Source: Streptomyces sp. NBC_01707
GTDB taxonomy: Bacteria > Actinomycetota > Actinomycetes > Streptomycetales > Streptomycetaceae
DNA length: 64,000 bases
Assembly (NCBI RefSeq): GCF_041438805.1
Contig: NZ_CP109190.1
Span: 6,882,001 to 6,946,000 of the forward strand
Direction of reading: 5' to 3'
The position numbers and the translations under genes are program-made. The notes beneath the pieces were generated by a model. That model was not told the DNA's origin. It saw only the letters and a program-made list of their open reading frames with translations, and ran no database searches. Below are positions 1 through 8,690 of the stretch, piece after piece. The stretch's first letter is position 1. Each line of letters starts with the position of its first letter.

Positions 1-69
1 TGACATCCCTCGGGCTCCGCTGTGTGCGGCGCCGCCCTTGCGCCGCGAGCGCCCAGCGAGAAGCGGACG

Positions 70-89
70 TTGACATCGAGTGCGCTCGA
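70..89 (+). promoter_or_regulatory. possible -35 element and small inverted repeat before the aldo/keto reductase
   Basis: A TTGACA hexamer lies at 70-75 and is followed directly by the inverted repeat TCGAGTGCGCTCGA at 76-89, which has 5-bp arms. It sits about 65 bp before the reductase start. I could not find a convincing -10 element at the right distance, so this is only a candidate promoter/operator. The first 60 bases of the window hold nothing I can assign. Confidence 0.3.
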
Positions 90-151
90 AGATGCAGACT
101 CCCGGTCAGCAACGCCCTTATCGGCCAGGGGCTGTTGGGAGGGAGACAGGA

Positions 152-1138
152 ATGCGCTACCGCATGATGGGCACGGACCCGAAGACCCGCCGCGAGGTGA
201 GCGTGATCAGCCTCGGCGCCATGCTGATGGGCACGCTCACCGACGAAGCGACCTCGTTCGCCGTCCTCGACCGGTACGCCGAGGCCGGCGGCACCTTCAT
301 CGACTCGTCCAACAACTACGCGTTCTGGGTCGAGGGCAGTCAGGGAGGGGAGAGCGAGCGACTGCTCGGCCGCTGGCGCCGGAGCCGTGGCGTCGGCGAC
401 GAGATCGTCATCGCCACCAAACTCGGTGCCCGGCCGAACAGCCCCGCCACCGGCTTCACCCGCGACATCGAGGGACTCTCGCCGAAGGTGATCCGGGAGT
501 CCGCGGAGCGGAGCCGGGAGCACCTCGGCGTCGAGCGGCTGGACCTGCTGTACGCGCACGTCCAGGACCACGGCGTGCCGATGCGCGACACCGTCGAGGC
601 GTTCGGAGAGCTGGTGACCGAAGGAACCGTCGGACTGCTGGGCGTGAGCAACCACTGGGCGTGGCAGGTGGAGCGGGCCCGGGCCCTTGCCGCGGCCGCC
701 GGACTGCCGGGGTACGAGGTCCTCCAGTACCACCACAGCTATCTGCGGCAGCGCACGGACCTGCCGAGCCTGCGCTCACCGGACGGCCAGGAGGGCGTGG
801 CCGCCGGGGACCTCCTCAGCTACCTGCGGGCCGAACCCGCCCTCGTGCCGGTCGCCTACTCGCCACTGCTGGCCGGGGCCTACGTCCGGGCGGACAAGCC
901 GCTCGGCCCGGAGTTCGACCACCCGGGCACCCGGGCGCGGCAGGCGGCACTGCGGACGGTGGCCGAGGAGACCGGGGCGACCGTCAATCAGGTGGTCCTG
1001 GCCTGGCTCATCGGCGGCGAGGTCCCGGTCGTCCCGCTGGTCGGCGCCTCCTCGGTGGCGCAGCTGGACGAGAGCCTCGCGGCGGTGGACCTGGAGCTGA
1101 CGGCGGAGCAGCGGGCGATGCTGGACGCCGCCCGCTGA
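152..1138 (+). CDS. aldo/keto reductase
   Basis: This 328-residue protein looks like an NADPH-dependent aldo/keto reductase acting on carbonyl compounds in the cytoplasm. The catalytic tetrad of the family can be read: Asp51 in FIDSSNNY, Tyr56, Lys90 in IATKLG and His136 in YAHVQDH. The C-terminal VGASS stretch is a typical cofactor-binding motif. I chose the ATG at 152 because a purine-rich GGGAGGGAGA stretch lies just upstream and the family normally starts close to this point; the frame is open back to 80. It stands alone before a co-directional 3-hydroxybutyrate dehydrogenase gene. The substrate cannot be told from the sequence. Confidence 0.9.
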   Translation: MRYRMMGTDPKTRREVSVISLGAMLMGTLTDEATSFAVLDRYAEAGGTFIDSSNNYAFWVEGSQGGESERLLGRWRRSRGVGDEIVIATKLGARPNSPATGFTRDIEGLSPKVIRESAERSREHLGVERLDLLYAHVQDHGVPMRDTVEAFGELVTEGTVGLLGVSNHWAWQVERARALAAAAGLPGYEVLQYHHSYLRQRTDLPSLRSPDGQEGVAAGDLLSYLRAEPALVPVAYSPLLAGAYVRADKPLGPEFDHPGTRARQAALRTVAEETGATVNQVVLAWLIGGEVPVVPLVGASSVAQLDESLAAVDLELTAEQRAMLDAAR

Positions 1139-1234
1139 CCACCCGCACCATGTACGCCGCCACCATGGCGGCGTACGACGGTGTGTGCACCGACCCCGTG
1201 TGACGTGGGCTTCGACCTCCTTACGGTGACGACC

Positions 1235-2068
1235 ATGGAGACTCCCCAGAGCCCGGTCCACGGGCCCGCGCCGCTCACCGTTCCCCCGCCCCGCGCCGCC
1301 GCTCCGTCGCCGTCGCCCGCAGATCCGTTCCTGGCCGGGCGCACCGCCCTGGTGACCGGAGCGGCGAGCGGCATCGGGCAGGCCTGCGCCGAGGCCCTCG
1401 CCGCCGCGGGGGCCCACGTGTACGTGGTGGACAAGGCCGCCGACGCGGCCAAGAGCCTGGCGGAGCGGATCGGCGGAACGGCCTGGGTGGTCGACCTGTC
1501 CGTACCCGAGGCGGTCGACACGCTGCCGGACGACGCGGACCTGGTGGTCAACAACGCGGGGCTGCAGCACGTCGCTCCCGTGCACGAGTTCCCGCCGGAC
1601 CGGTTCGCGCTGATCCACCGGGTCATGGTGGAAGCACCGTTCCGCATCTTGCGCCGCACCCTGCCCGGCATGTACGAACGCGGCTGGGGGCGCGTCGTCA
1701 ACATCTCGTCCGTCCACGGGCTGCGCGCCAGCCCCTACAAATCGGCGTACGTATCGGCGAAGCACGCACTGGAAGGTCTCAGCAAGGTGGTCGCTCTCGA
1801 AGCAGCACCGCACGGGGTGACCAGCAACTGCGTCAATCCCGGCTATGTGCGCACCCCGCTCGTCGAGAACCAGATCGCCGACCAGGCCCGTACGCACGGC
1901 ATCTCGGAGGAGGAAGTGGTGGGCAAGGTGATGCTGGAACGCAGCGCCATCAAACGCCTCATCGAACCCCGGGAGGTCGCCGAGGCGGTGCTGTGGCTGT
2001 GCGGACCGCACACCGGGCACATCACCGGTACCTCGCTCGCGATGGACGGCGGCTGGACCGCTCACTGA
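1235..2068 (+). CDS. 3-hydroxybutyrate dehydrogenase (short-chain dehydrogenase)
   Basis: A 277-residue classical SDR that probably oxidises 3-hydroxybutyrate to acetoacetate with NAD. The nucleotide-binding motif TGAASGIG is at 41-48, NNAG at 106-109, and the catalytic Ser159, Tyr172 and Lys176 are present (AYVSAK). The region after the active site (VNPGYVRTPLVENQI) and the ending MDGGWTAH are characteristic of BdhA-type enzymes. The first 30 residues are Pro/Ala-rich and longer than in most relatives. ATG 1235 is preferred; an in-frame start at 1181 would add 18 unlikely residues. The next gene, 44 bp downstream on the same strand, is a regulator that plausibly controls it. Confidence 0.85.
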   Translation: METPQSPVHGPAPLTVPPPRAAAPSPSPADPFLAGRTALVTGAASGIGQACAEALAAAGAHVYVVDKAADAAKSLAERIGGTAWVVDLSVPEAVDTLPDDADLVVNNAGLQHVAPVHEFPPDRFALIHRVMVEAPFRILRRTLPGMYERGWGRVVNISSVHGLRASPYKSAYVSAKHALEGLSKVVALEAAPHGVTSNCVNPGYVRTPLVENQIADQARTHGISEEEVVGKVMLERSAIKRLIEPREVAEAVLWLCGPHTGHITGTSLAMDGGWTAH

Positions 2069-2112
2069 CACTCTCCAGTACACATCGAATCCCCGACGAA
2101 CGATGGCCGCCC

Positions 2113-4092
2113 ATGTCTGCACCGCCCCCCTCCGCCGCGCCCCACCTGCGTCGCCTCCTCGACCTGCTGACCGAGGACGCCCCCGCCGAGGCACTGGGCG
2201 CCGTCTCCTCCGAGGCGCGGGCCGCCGGTGTGCCCGCGGGCGACCTCGCCGAGGTGGAGCGGGCCACCGCCACCGCACTGCGGATCAGGGGCGCCTTGCG
2301 CCAGCACCGGCGCCGCGAGCTCCAGCTCACCGCGCTCTTCGACACCGCGGGTGATCTGGCGGCCTCCCGCGATCTGGACGACGTACTGAAGGCGATCGTC
2401 CGGCGGGCCAGGATGCTGCTCGGCACGGACACGGCGTATCTCACCCTCCCCGACGAGGAGGCGGGGGACACGTACATGCGGGTCACCGACGGTTCGGTGT
2501 CGGTTCTCTTCCAGCGGCTGCGGCTGGAACTCGGCGAAGGGCTCGGCGGTCTGGTCGCGCAGACCGCGAGCCCGTACGCGACGCCCGACTACCGCACCGA
2601 CAATCGCTTCCGCCACACCCGCAACATCAACGCCGGGGTCCTGGACGAGGGGCTCGTCGCCATTCTGGGCGTGCCCCTGCTCCTCGGCTCCAGCCGCGGC
2701 GGTACGGGGAAGGTCATCGGAGTCCTCTTCGCCGCCGATCGCGCGCCGCGCGTCTTCAGCCCGGACGAGGTCGCCCTGCTCTGCTCGCTCGCCGCACACG
2801 CCGCAATCGCCATCGACACCGCCCGCGCCCTCGCCGACACCCGCTCGGCCCTCGACGAGCTCGCCGGCGCCAACGCCGAGCTGGCCGAGGCGAACGCTGC
2901 GGTACGGGAGCACTCGGCCGCCATGCAGCGGGCCGAGGAGGCGCACGACCGGCTGACCGACCTGGTGCTGCGCGGCGGTGACGTCAAGGACGTCGCCACG
3001 GCCGTCGCGGGGCTGCTCGACTCCCCGCTCACCATTCACGATCCGGGCGGGCGTCCACTGGCGGCCGTCCGGCCCGACGGTACGGGACTCGCGGCCGACA
3101 GCATGGACCCCGGATGGCTGGCCGAGACCGCCGAGGAGTCCCGCACCGGAGCGCGCGCCGTGCACCGCGACGGCCGGTGGATCTGCGCCGTACTCGCCGG
3201 ACAGGAACTCCTGGCCCAACTGGTCCTGCACCAGCGCCGACGGCTCGACGACTCCGACCGGCGGCTCTTCGAACGCGCTGCCGTGGTCACCGGCCTCCTG
3301 CTCCTGCTGCGGCGCACGGTCGCCGAGACCGAGAACCGGATACGCGGCGAGCTGATCACCGACCTGCTGACCGACGCGGAACGCGACCCGGCCGGTCTCG
3401 CCGAACGCGGCCGTCGCCTCGGCATCGACCTGGACCGCCCGCATCTGCTGCTGGTGGCCGAGGCGGGTGCCCGGGAGAAGCTGTGTGCCGCAGCTCTGCG
3501 CTACCTGTTCGGCGGGGACATCCACGGGGTGAGCGCCGAACACGCGGGCACGGTGGTGCTGTTGGTCGCATGCGACGACGAGGACGCGGGTGCAGGTGAC
3601 GCGGCGAGAGTGGCGGCGGCCCAGCTCGGCCAGCTCGTCCAGGCCCCCGTCACCGTCGCCGCCACCGGGCCGGCCCGCGGCCCGCGCGAGCTGGCCGCCG
3701 CCCACCGGGAGGCCGCCCGCTGCCTGCGCGCGATGCGGGTGCTGGGGCGGACGGGTGAGGGTGCCTGCGTCGACGAACTCGGCTTCCTCGGCGTGGTGCT
3801 GGGCAACGCGCAGGACGTCGACGGTTTCGTCGACGCGACGCTGGGGCCGCTGCTGCGGTACGACGCCCAGCGTGGCACCCATCTCGTGCGCACGCTGAGC
3901 GCGTACTTCGGTGCCGGTGGCAGCCTCATTCGCGCCAAGGACGAGCTTCACGTCCACGTCAACACGGTGGTGCAGCGGCTGGAGCGGATCCAGGTGCTGC
4001 TGGGACGGGACTGGAACGAACCGGACCGGGCGCTGGAGCTTCAGCTGGCGCTGCGGCTCAACCTGTTGGCGGGGGGCCAGGAGCGGGCGTGA
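2113..4092 (+). CDS. GAF-domain / PucR-type transcriptional regulator
   Basis: A 659-residue cytoplasmic regulator. A GAF-like sensory domain spans roughly residues 75-235 (DTAGDLAASRDLDDVL at its start). A helical linker rich in AELAEANA follows. The C-terminus carries a PucR-type helix-turn-helix (LIRAKDELHVHVNTVVQRLE). The protein probably senses a small molecule and controls the preceding 3-hydroxybutyrate dehydrogenase gene, with which it is co-directional at 44 bp. I started it at ATG 2113; the frame is open back into the dehydrogenase gene, but that stretch is out-of-frame overlap. The ligand is unknown. Confidence 0.85.
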   Translation: MSAPPPSAAPHLRRLLDLLTEDAPAEALGAVSSEARAAGVPAGDLAEVERATATALRIRGALRQHRRRELQLTALFDTAGDLAASRDLDDVLKAIVRRARMLLGTDTAYLTLPDEEAGDTYMRVTDGSVSVLFQRLRLELGEGLGGLVAQTASPYATPDYRTDNRFRHTRNINAGVLDEGLVAILGVPLLLGSSRGGTGKVIGVLFAADRAPRVFSPDEVALLCSLAAHAAIAIDTARALADTRSALDELAGANAELAEANAAVREHSAAMQRAEEAHDRLTDLVLRGGDVKDVATAVAGLLDSPLTIHDPGGRPLAAVRPDGTGLAADSMDPGWLAETAEESRTGARAVHRDGRWICAVLAGQELLAQLVLHQRRRLDDSDRRLFERAAVVTGLLLLLRRTVAETENRIRGELITDLLTDAERDPAGLAERGRRLGIDLDRPHLLLVAEAGAREKLCAAALRYLFGGDIHGVSAEHAGTVVLLVACDDEDAGAGDAARVAAAQLGQLVQAPVTVAATGPARGPRELAAAHREAARCLRAMRVLGRTGEGACVDELGFLGVVLGNAQDVDGFVDATLGPLLRYDAQRGTHLVRTLSAYFGAGGSLIRAKDELHVHVNTVVQRLERIQVLLGRDWNEPDRALELQLALRLNLLAGGQERA

Positions 4093-4144
4093 ACCGGGTG
4101 GCCGGTTGTCGCCGCTCCGGCCTCCGGCGCCCGAGGGACGGGTC

Positions 4145-4199
4145 ATGCCGGGCGGGGCGGGTCGTGTCCCGACGGGCCGGGTCGTGCCCCGGCGGGCAT
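4145..4199. terminator. possible bidirectional terminator
   Basis: The space between two convergent genes holds an imperfect inverted repeat. Arm 4145-4158 (ATGCCGGGCGGGGC) pairs with 4186-4199 at 12 of 14 positions. The loop contains a repeated GGGTCGTG sequence. No T-tract is present, which is usual in Streptomyces. The position fits transcription termination from both sides. Confidence 0.4.
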
Positions 4200-4209
4200 G
4201 AGGGTGGTC

Positions 4210-5115
4210 TCAGGCGTTTCCCGGAACGGGTGTGTTCGCCACCGCCACCAGGCGTGTGGCGATCTCCTGCGCGCCCGCGCCACCCGTGAGCACCGTGTAG
4301 TGGTTGACGTCGGGCACCGCCACCGGTTCCACCCGCGTGTCCCCGAGGCGCGCCACCGCCAGTCGCTTCTCGTCGTACAGCCCCTGCTCCTCGTCCATCA
4401 GGCCACGCGCCGCCCACAGCAGCGTCGCCGGCACCGGCAACTTCCGTACGGCCGAGAGCACTTCGTCGTCGAAGAGGCCGACCCCGTCGGTGCGTACCGC
4501 CTCGATCCGGCAGCTGGAGTGCATCGCCGGCTCCTCGCCCGTCAGATCGCGCTGGATGTACGCATCGACCTCAGGTGACCAGGCGTCCCCGGCGAACGCG
4601 GGATGCGCCTGCCAGAACGCCCGGTAGGCGGCGCGGTCGGCGAACGTCATCGACAGCCGGTCCATGGCCGGGCCGATCACCGCCGTCATGAGTTCGTCCG
4701 GTGACAGATGGGTGGGGGCCGGGAAACCGACCCCGCCGTCGACGAGCAGCAGCGGACCGAAGCGGTCCGGATGCCGTACGGCGGCCAGGGCCGCCACGAA
4801 CGCGCCCATCGAGTGACCGGCCAGCACCACCCGGTCCAGGCCGAGCGCCTCGGTCAGCGCGGCGACGTCATCGGCGTGTGCCGCGATCCCGTACGGGCCG
4901 GGGAGCCCGGCGCTCGCCCCCCGGCCGCGCAGATCAGGGGCGATCAGCGTGACCCGTCCGGCCAGCATCCCGGCCACCGTGCCCCAGGAGAGCGCGTTGG
5001 CCGTGATGCCGTGCAGGGCCACGACCACCGGCGCACCGGGCTCCCCGGCCGGCCAGCGCAGCGCCGCCAGCTCGCCCCCGGCGACCGGGACACGTATCTC
5101 TTCGTACGGGGTCAT
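4210..5115 (-). CDS. alpha/beta hydrolase, last gene of the liv operon
   Basis: A 301-residue alpha/beta-hydrolase-fold protein. The oxyanion HG is at about residue 35, the nucleophile elbow GHSMG places Ser102, Asp/Glu candidates follow in LLVDGG, and the general base His lies in DVNHYT near the C-terminus. No signal peptide is visible, so it should be cytoplasmic. Its ATG overlaps the stop of the livM-type permease gene (ATGA, 5112-5115), so the two are translationally coupled. That suggests it acts on whatever the transporter imports, for example by cleaving an ester or amide. The substrate is not known. Confidence 0.88.
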   Translation of the reverse strand: MTPYEEIRVPVAGGELAALRWPAGEPGAPVVVALHGITANALSWGTVAGMLAGRVTLIAPDLRGRGASAGLPGPYGIAAHADDVAALTEALGLDRVVLAGHSMGAFVAALAAVRHPDRFGPLLLVDGGVGFPAPTHLSPDELMTAVIGPAMDRLSMTFADRAAYRAFWQAHPAFAGDAWSPEVDAYIQRDLTGEEPAMHSSCRIEAVRTDGVGLFDDEVLSAVRKLPVPATLLWAARGLMDEEQGLYDEKRLAVARLGDTRVEPVAVPDVNHYTVLTGGAGAQEIATRLVAVANTPVPGNA

Positions 5116-6269
5116 GAGTGGCGGTTCTCCTTCCGGGCGGCTGCGCCCGCTCTGGTTGTGCCTCGGGGTGCACGGAGTGCGGAGCCCAGCCGGGACGGCA
5201 GTCGTGCCAGCCCGCCCGGCAGCAGATGTACCACGGCCACGAACAGCACACCGAGCAGGAACAGCGGCTGGGAGAGCGGTACCCGCAGCACCGCGGGCAG
5301 GTCGGCGACCGCACCCGAGCCGGCGAGGTCGCCGAGCCGGTGATCGGCCCATGTGTACAGGATGCCGCCGACCATAGGCCCCCAGCGGGTACCCGAACCG
5401 CCCAGCACCACCATCACCAGCAGCGACAGTGTGAAGTCCGAGGTCGTCGTCTGGGGTGTGGAGCCGCCGGTGAGCAGCAGATGCACGAGTCCGCCGAGCG
5501 CTGCCAGCGCACCGGCCAGGACGAAGGCCGTCAGCTTGAACCCGTACGGCCGCAGCCCCAGCACCTCCACCCGGCGCTCGTTCTCCTTGATGCCCTCCCA
5601 GACCCGCCCGGTCGGCGAGCGGACCGCCCAGTGGACGACGGCCAGGGTGAGCACCAGGTAGCCGAGCGCGACCCAGTACAGGTTGGCCGTGTGCTCGATG
5701 CCCACGAGCCCGGACGGCAGCAGCTCGGCGGGCGCGGCCCGGCCCTCCTCACCGCCGGTGAAGCCCCCGGGGTTGCGGGAGACCAGGATCGAGCCCGCCT
5801 GGGCGAAGGCCAGCGTCACCATGGAGAAGCCGATACCGGTGACCCGCAGGCTCACCGACCCCAGTACCAGAGCGAGCGCGACCCCGAAGCAGACGCCGAC
5901 CAGGGCCGAGACGGCGAACGGCAGACCGGCCTCCAGCATGATCGTGTTGGTGGCGTAGCTGCCCGCGGCGAAGTACAGCGCATGACCGAAGGAGAGCAGC
6001 CCGGTACGGCCGAGCAGCAGGTCGTAGCCGGTGGCCAGGGCGCCGAACAACAGGCAGGTGGCGAGGAGTTGCAGGCTTCCCGCACTTCCGACGGGGCCGT
6101 CGAGCAGGCCCGGCAGCGGCAGTGCGCTGTACGGCGCGACGATCAGCACGACCAGCACGGCGGCCGGCCACCAGCGCAGCAGCCGGGCCGTGTCGGCACC
6201 GGCCGGTGCGTCGGGCGGCGCCGCCGGCGTTCCGCTCGTGCGGTCGGGTGTCCCGGTCACGGTGCTCAC
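5112..6269 (-). CDS. livM: branched-chain amino-acid-type ABC transporter permease (LivM family)
   Basis: A 385-residue polytopic membrane protein of the LivM permease family. About 50 N-terminal residues rich in Pro and Ala precede the first membrane segment, near WWPAAVLVVLIVAPYSALP. The family motif GRTGLLSFGHALYFAAGSY and the loop GGSGTRWGP, typical of LivM/LivH proteins, are present. GTG 6269 was chosen because it overlaps the livH stop (GTGA, 6266-6269). The downstream hydrolase overlaps its stop. It should form the membrane channel together with LivH. Confidence 0.9.
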   Translation of the reverse strand: MSTVTGTPDRTSGTPAAPPDAPAGADTARLLRWWPAAVLVVLIVAPYSALPLPGLLDGPVGSAGSLQLLATCLLFGALATGYDLLLGRTGLLSFGHALYFAAGSYATNTIMLEAGLPFAVSALVGVCFGVALALVLGSVSLRVTGIGFSMVTLAFAQAGSILVSRNPGGFTGGEEGRAAPAELLPSGLVGIEHTANLYWVALGYLVLTLAVVHWAVRSPTGRVWEGIKENERRVEVLGLRPYGFKLTAFVLAGALAALGGLVHLLLTGGSTPQTTTSDFTLSLLVMVVLGGSGTRWGPMVGGILYTWADHRLGDLAGSGAVADLPAVLRVPLSQPLFLLGVLFVAVVHLLPGGLARLPSRLGSALRAPRGTTRAGAAARKENRHS

Positions 6270-7153
6270 GCGAGCCTCCCCGTCAGTCCGCGCGGCCGTA
6301 CGAGCAGCAGCGCGGCGAGCAGGACGACGACGGCCAGGTCGCCGAGGCCCGCTGCGGTGTAGTAGTTGGCGAACTGCTGGACCAGGCCGATCACGACGGA
6401 CGCCGCGGCGGCGCCGGTCACCGACCCCATGCCGCCGGTGACCACCACGACGAACGCGAAGATCAGCAGCGAGGTGCCCTGCCGGGGGTCGACCGAGCCG
6501 AAGTACAGCCCGCCGAGCGCCCCGCCGAGCGCGGCGGCCGAGCCGCCGATCGCGAAGACGAGGGTGAACGCCTTCCGTACGTCGATACCGAGCGCGGTCA
6601 CCATCGCCCGGTCCTCGACCCCTGCCCGTACGACCAGTCCGTGCCGGGTCCGTCCGAGGAAGAGACGCAGCGCGACCAGCACGACGACCGCGGCCGCGAT
6701 CAGCACCAGACGGTTGACCGGAACCTCCGCGCCCAGCAGGGAGAACGTGCCGGACAGCGCCTCGGGCCCGGGGAAGCGCAGGGCGTCCGAGCCCCAGATG
6801 CCCGACAGCAGCGCCGGGACGGCGAGCCCCACCCCGACCGTGGCGAGCACCTGCTCGCGCGGCCGGGTGTACAGCGGGCGGACGACGGCGAGTTCCAGCA
6901 CCACGGCGGCGACGGTGCCCACCGCCGTGCCGAAGAGGACCGCGAGGACGAAGCCCACGCCGCCGGGGCCCGCACCCGGCAGGTTCCCGGACGCCGCCCA
7001 CCAGGTGCCGTACGCGCCGACGGAGAGCAGCGCGCCGTGCGCGAAGTTGAGCACGTCCATCAGGCCGAAGATCAGCGAGAGCCCGGAGGCGATCAGGAAG
7101 TAGAGCGCTCCCAGACCGAGTCCGGTCATGGCGAGCAGAACGACGGTGGACAT
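6266..7153 (-). CDS. livH: branched-chain amino-acid-type ABC transporter permease (LivH family)
   Basis: A 295-residue integral membrane permease with about eight hydrophobic segments. It begins with MSTVVLLAMTGLGLGALYFL. The LivH signature region around GLMDVLNFAHGALLSVGAYG is clear, and a second loop GGMGSVTGAAAASVVIG matches the EAA-like coupling region that touches the ATPases. The start ATG shares one base with the stop of the upstream livF gene (TGATG). With LivM it forms the translocation pore. Confidence 0.92.
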   Translation of the reverse strand: MSTVVLLAMTGLGLGALYFLIASGLSLIFGLMDVLNFAHGALLSVGAYGTWWAASGNLPGAGPGGVGFVLAVLFGTAVGTVAAVVLELAVVRPLYTRPREQVLATVGVGLAVPALLSGIWGSDALRFPGPEALSGTFSLLGAEVPVNRLVLIAAAVVVLVALRLFLGRTRHGLVVRAGVEDRAMVTALGIDVRKAFTLVFAIGGSAAALGGALGGLYFGSVDPRQGTSLLIFAFVVVVTGGMGSVTGAAAASVVIGLVQQFANYYTAAGLGDLAVVVLLAALLLVRPRGLTGRLA

Positions 7154-7899
7154 CAGGAATCCGCCTCCACGGAAGGTGCTTCGGTGCCCGGGCCGCGCCC
7201 CACGCCCAGCAGCCGGCGTGCCGCTTCCGCGTCGCCCAGCAGCTCACCGGCCGGGCCCTGGTGGGCGGTTCGGCCGTCGGCGAGCACGGTGCAGTGGGCG
7301 GCCAGGCGCCGTACGACGGCGAGGTTCTGTTCCACGAGCAGCACCGGAACCGCCTCGGCGGCCCGCTCGAGCACCTCGGCGACCTCGGTGACCACCTTGG
7401 GCGCCAGTCCCTTGGTGGGCTCGTCGGCGATGATCAGCCGGTTGCCGTTGAGCAGGGTGCGGCCGATGGCCACCATCTGCTGCTGACCGCCGGACAGCGT
7501 TCCGGCCAACTGCCGCTCCCGGAGCTTCAGTTCGGGGAAGAGTTCATGGACGAGCGGATACGCCGGCTCGCCCGCCCCGCGCCGCTCGGCCAGCCGCAGG
7601 TTCTCCGCCACGGTCAGCCCGGCGAAGACGCCGCGGTCCTCGGGGGCGTAACCGATGCCCCGCCGGACCAGTGTGTGGGTGGGCAGCGCCACGGTCTCCT
7701 CGCCGTCGAGCCGGACGCTGCCGGTGCGCGGGACGAGGCCGAGGACGCCGCGGACGGTCGTGGTCTTCCCGGCGCCGTTCCGGCCGAGGAGCGCGGTCAC
7801 CCCGTGCCGGGCGACGTCCAGGTCCACCCCGTGCAGGATGTGCCGGCCGCCGATGAGGACCCGCAGGTCCCGTACGGCGAGAAGCGTTCCGGTCGTCAC
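7153..7899 (-). CDS. livF: ABC transporter ATP-binding protein (LivF family)
   Basis: A 248-residue cytoplasmic ATPase. Walker A is GRNGAGKTT near residue 39, the Q-loop region reads RRGIGYAPEDRG, the ABC signature is LSGGQQQM and Walker B is LIIADEPTKGLAP. The ADEPTKGLAPKVV stretch is typical of LivF rather than LivG. GTG 7899 gives a 4-bp GTGA overlap with livG and matches family length; the frame stays open much further upstream inside livG but codes nothing there. Confidence 0.9.
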   Translation of the reverse strand: MTTGTLLAVRDLRVLIGGRHILHGVDLDVARHGVTALLGRNGAGKTTTVRGVLGLVPRTGSVRLDGEETVALPTHTLVRRGIGYAPEDRGVFAGLTVAENLRLAERRGAGEPAYPLVHELFPELKLRERQLAGTLSGGQQQMVAIGRTLLNGNRLIIADEPTKGLAPKVVTEVAEVLERAAEAVPVLLVEQNLAVVRRLAAHCTVLADGRTAHQGPAGELLGDAEAARRLLGVGRGPGTEAPSVEADS

Positions 7900-8687
7900 A
7901 GCCCCTCCCCGAGGTACGCCTGCTGCACGGTCGGGTCGGCGGTCACGGCCTCGGGCGTGTCCAGCGCCAGCAGCCTGCCGTGGTGCATCACGGCGAGCCG
8001 GTCGGCCAGCCCCAGCAGGACGTCCATGTGGTGCTCGACCATGAGGACGGTGCGGCCCTCGTCCCGGTGCAGGGTGCGGATCAGTTCGGTGAGCGCGGGG
8101 ACCTCCTCCGCGCTCACCCCTGCCATCGGCTCGTCGAGCAGCATCAGCCGGGGCTCTCCCACCAGCAGCACCGCCAGCTCCAGCTTCCGCTTCTCGCCGT
8201 GCGACAGCTCGGACGCCAGGGCTCCGGCGCGGTGGCCGAGCCCGGTGCGCTCCAGTACGCCGTGTACGTCGTCGGTGTACGGGGAAGCGCGCCGCCACAG
8301 GCGGTACGAACCGCCTCGGGCGGCCTGCGCGGCCAGCCGGACGTGGTCGGCCACGCTCATGCCCGGCCAGAGACTGGACGTCTGGAACGTCCGGCCGATC
8401 CCGCGCCGGGCCCGGGCGTGCGCGGGCCGGCCGGTCATGTCCGTGCCGTCCAGCGCGATGGTGCCCGACGTGGCCGTGGTCAACCCGCTGATCAGGTTGA
8501 ACAGTGAGGTCTTGCCCGCCCCGTTGGGGCCGATGAAGGCGAGGAACTCGCCCTCGCGGACGTCCAGCGTGATGTCCTCGACGATGGTCGCCCCGCCGAC
8601 GCCCCAGCCGAGGCCGGTCAGCCGGAGCACGGGGGCGGTGCTCCGCGCCCCGCTCCCGTGTTCCGTGGTGATGCCCGGTGCGGCCAT
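7896..8687 (-). CDS. livG: ABC transporter ATP-binding protein (LivG family)
   Basis: A 263-residue ATPase with Walker A GPNGAGKTS, signature LSHGEKRKLE and Walker B LMLLDEPMAGV. The motif RGIGRTFQ after Walker A and LDEPMAGVSAEE are LivG-like. It follows livK by 3 bp and overlaps livF by 4 bp. With LivF it powers uptake through LivH/LivM. The LSHGE signature replaces the usual LSGGQ; this variant is seen in LivG/UrtD-type proteins, so urea or amide transport is an alternative that cannot be excluded. Confidence 0.9.
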   Translation of the reverse strand: MAAPGITTEHGSGARSTAPVLRLTGLGWGVGGATIVEDITLDVREGEFLAFIGPNGAGKTSLFNLISGLTTATSGTIALDGTDMTGRPAHARARRGIGRTFQTSSLWPGMSVADHVRLAAQAARGGSYRLWRRASPYTDDVHGVLERTGLGHRAGALASELSHGEKRKLELAVLLVGEPRLMLLDEPMAGVSAEEVPALTELIRTLHRDEGRTVLMVEHHMDVLLGLADRLAVMHHGRLLALDTPEAVTADPTVQQAYLGEGL

Positions 8688-8690
8688 CGG

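Noticed and set aside
776..2278. Long open frames opposite the aldo/keto reductase, dehydrogenase and regulator genes
   Set aside because: Very GC-rich codon structure leaves antisense frames open. The translations are Arg/Gly/Pro-rich without motifs.
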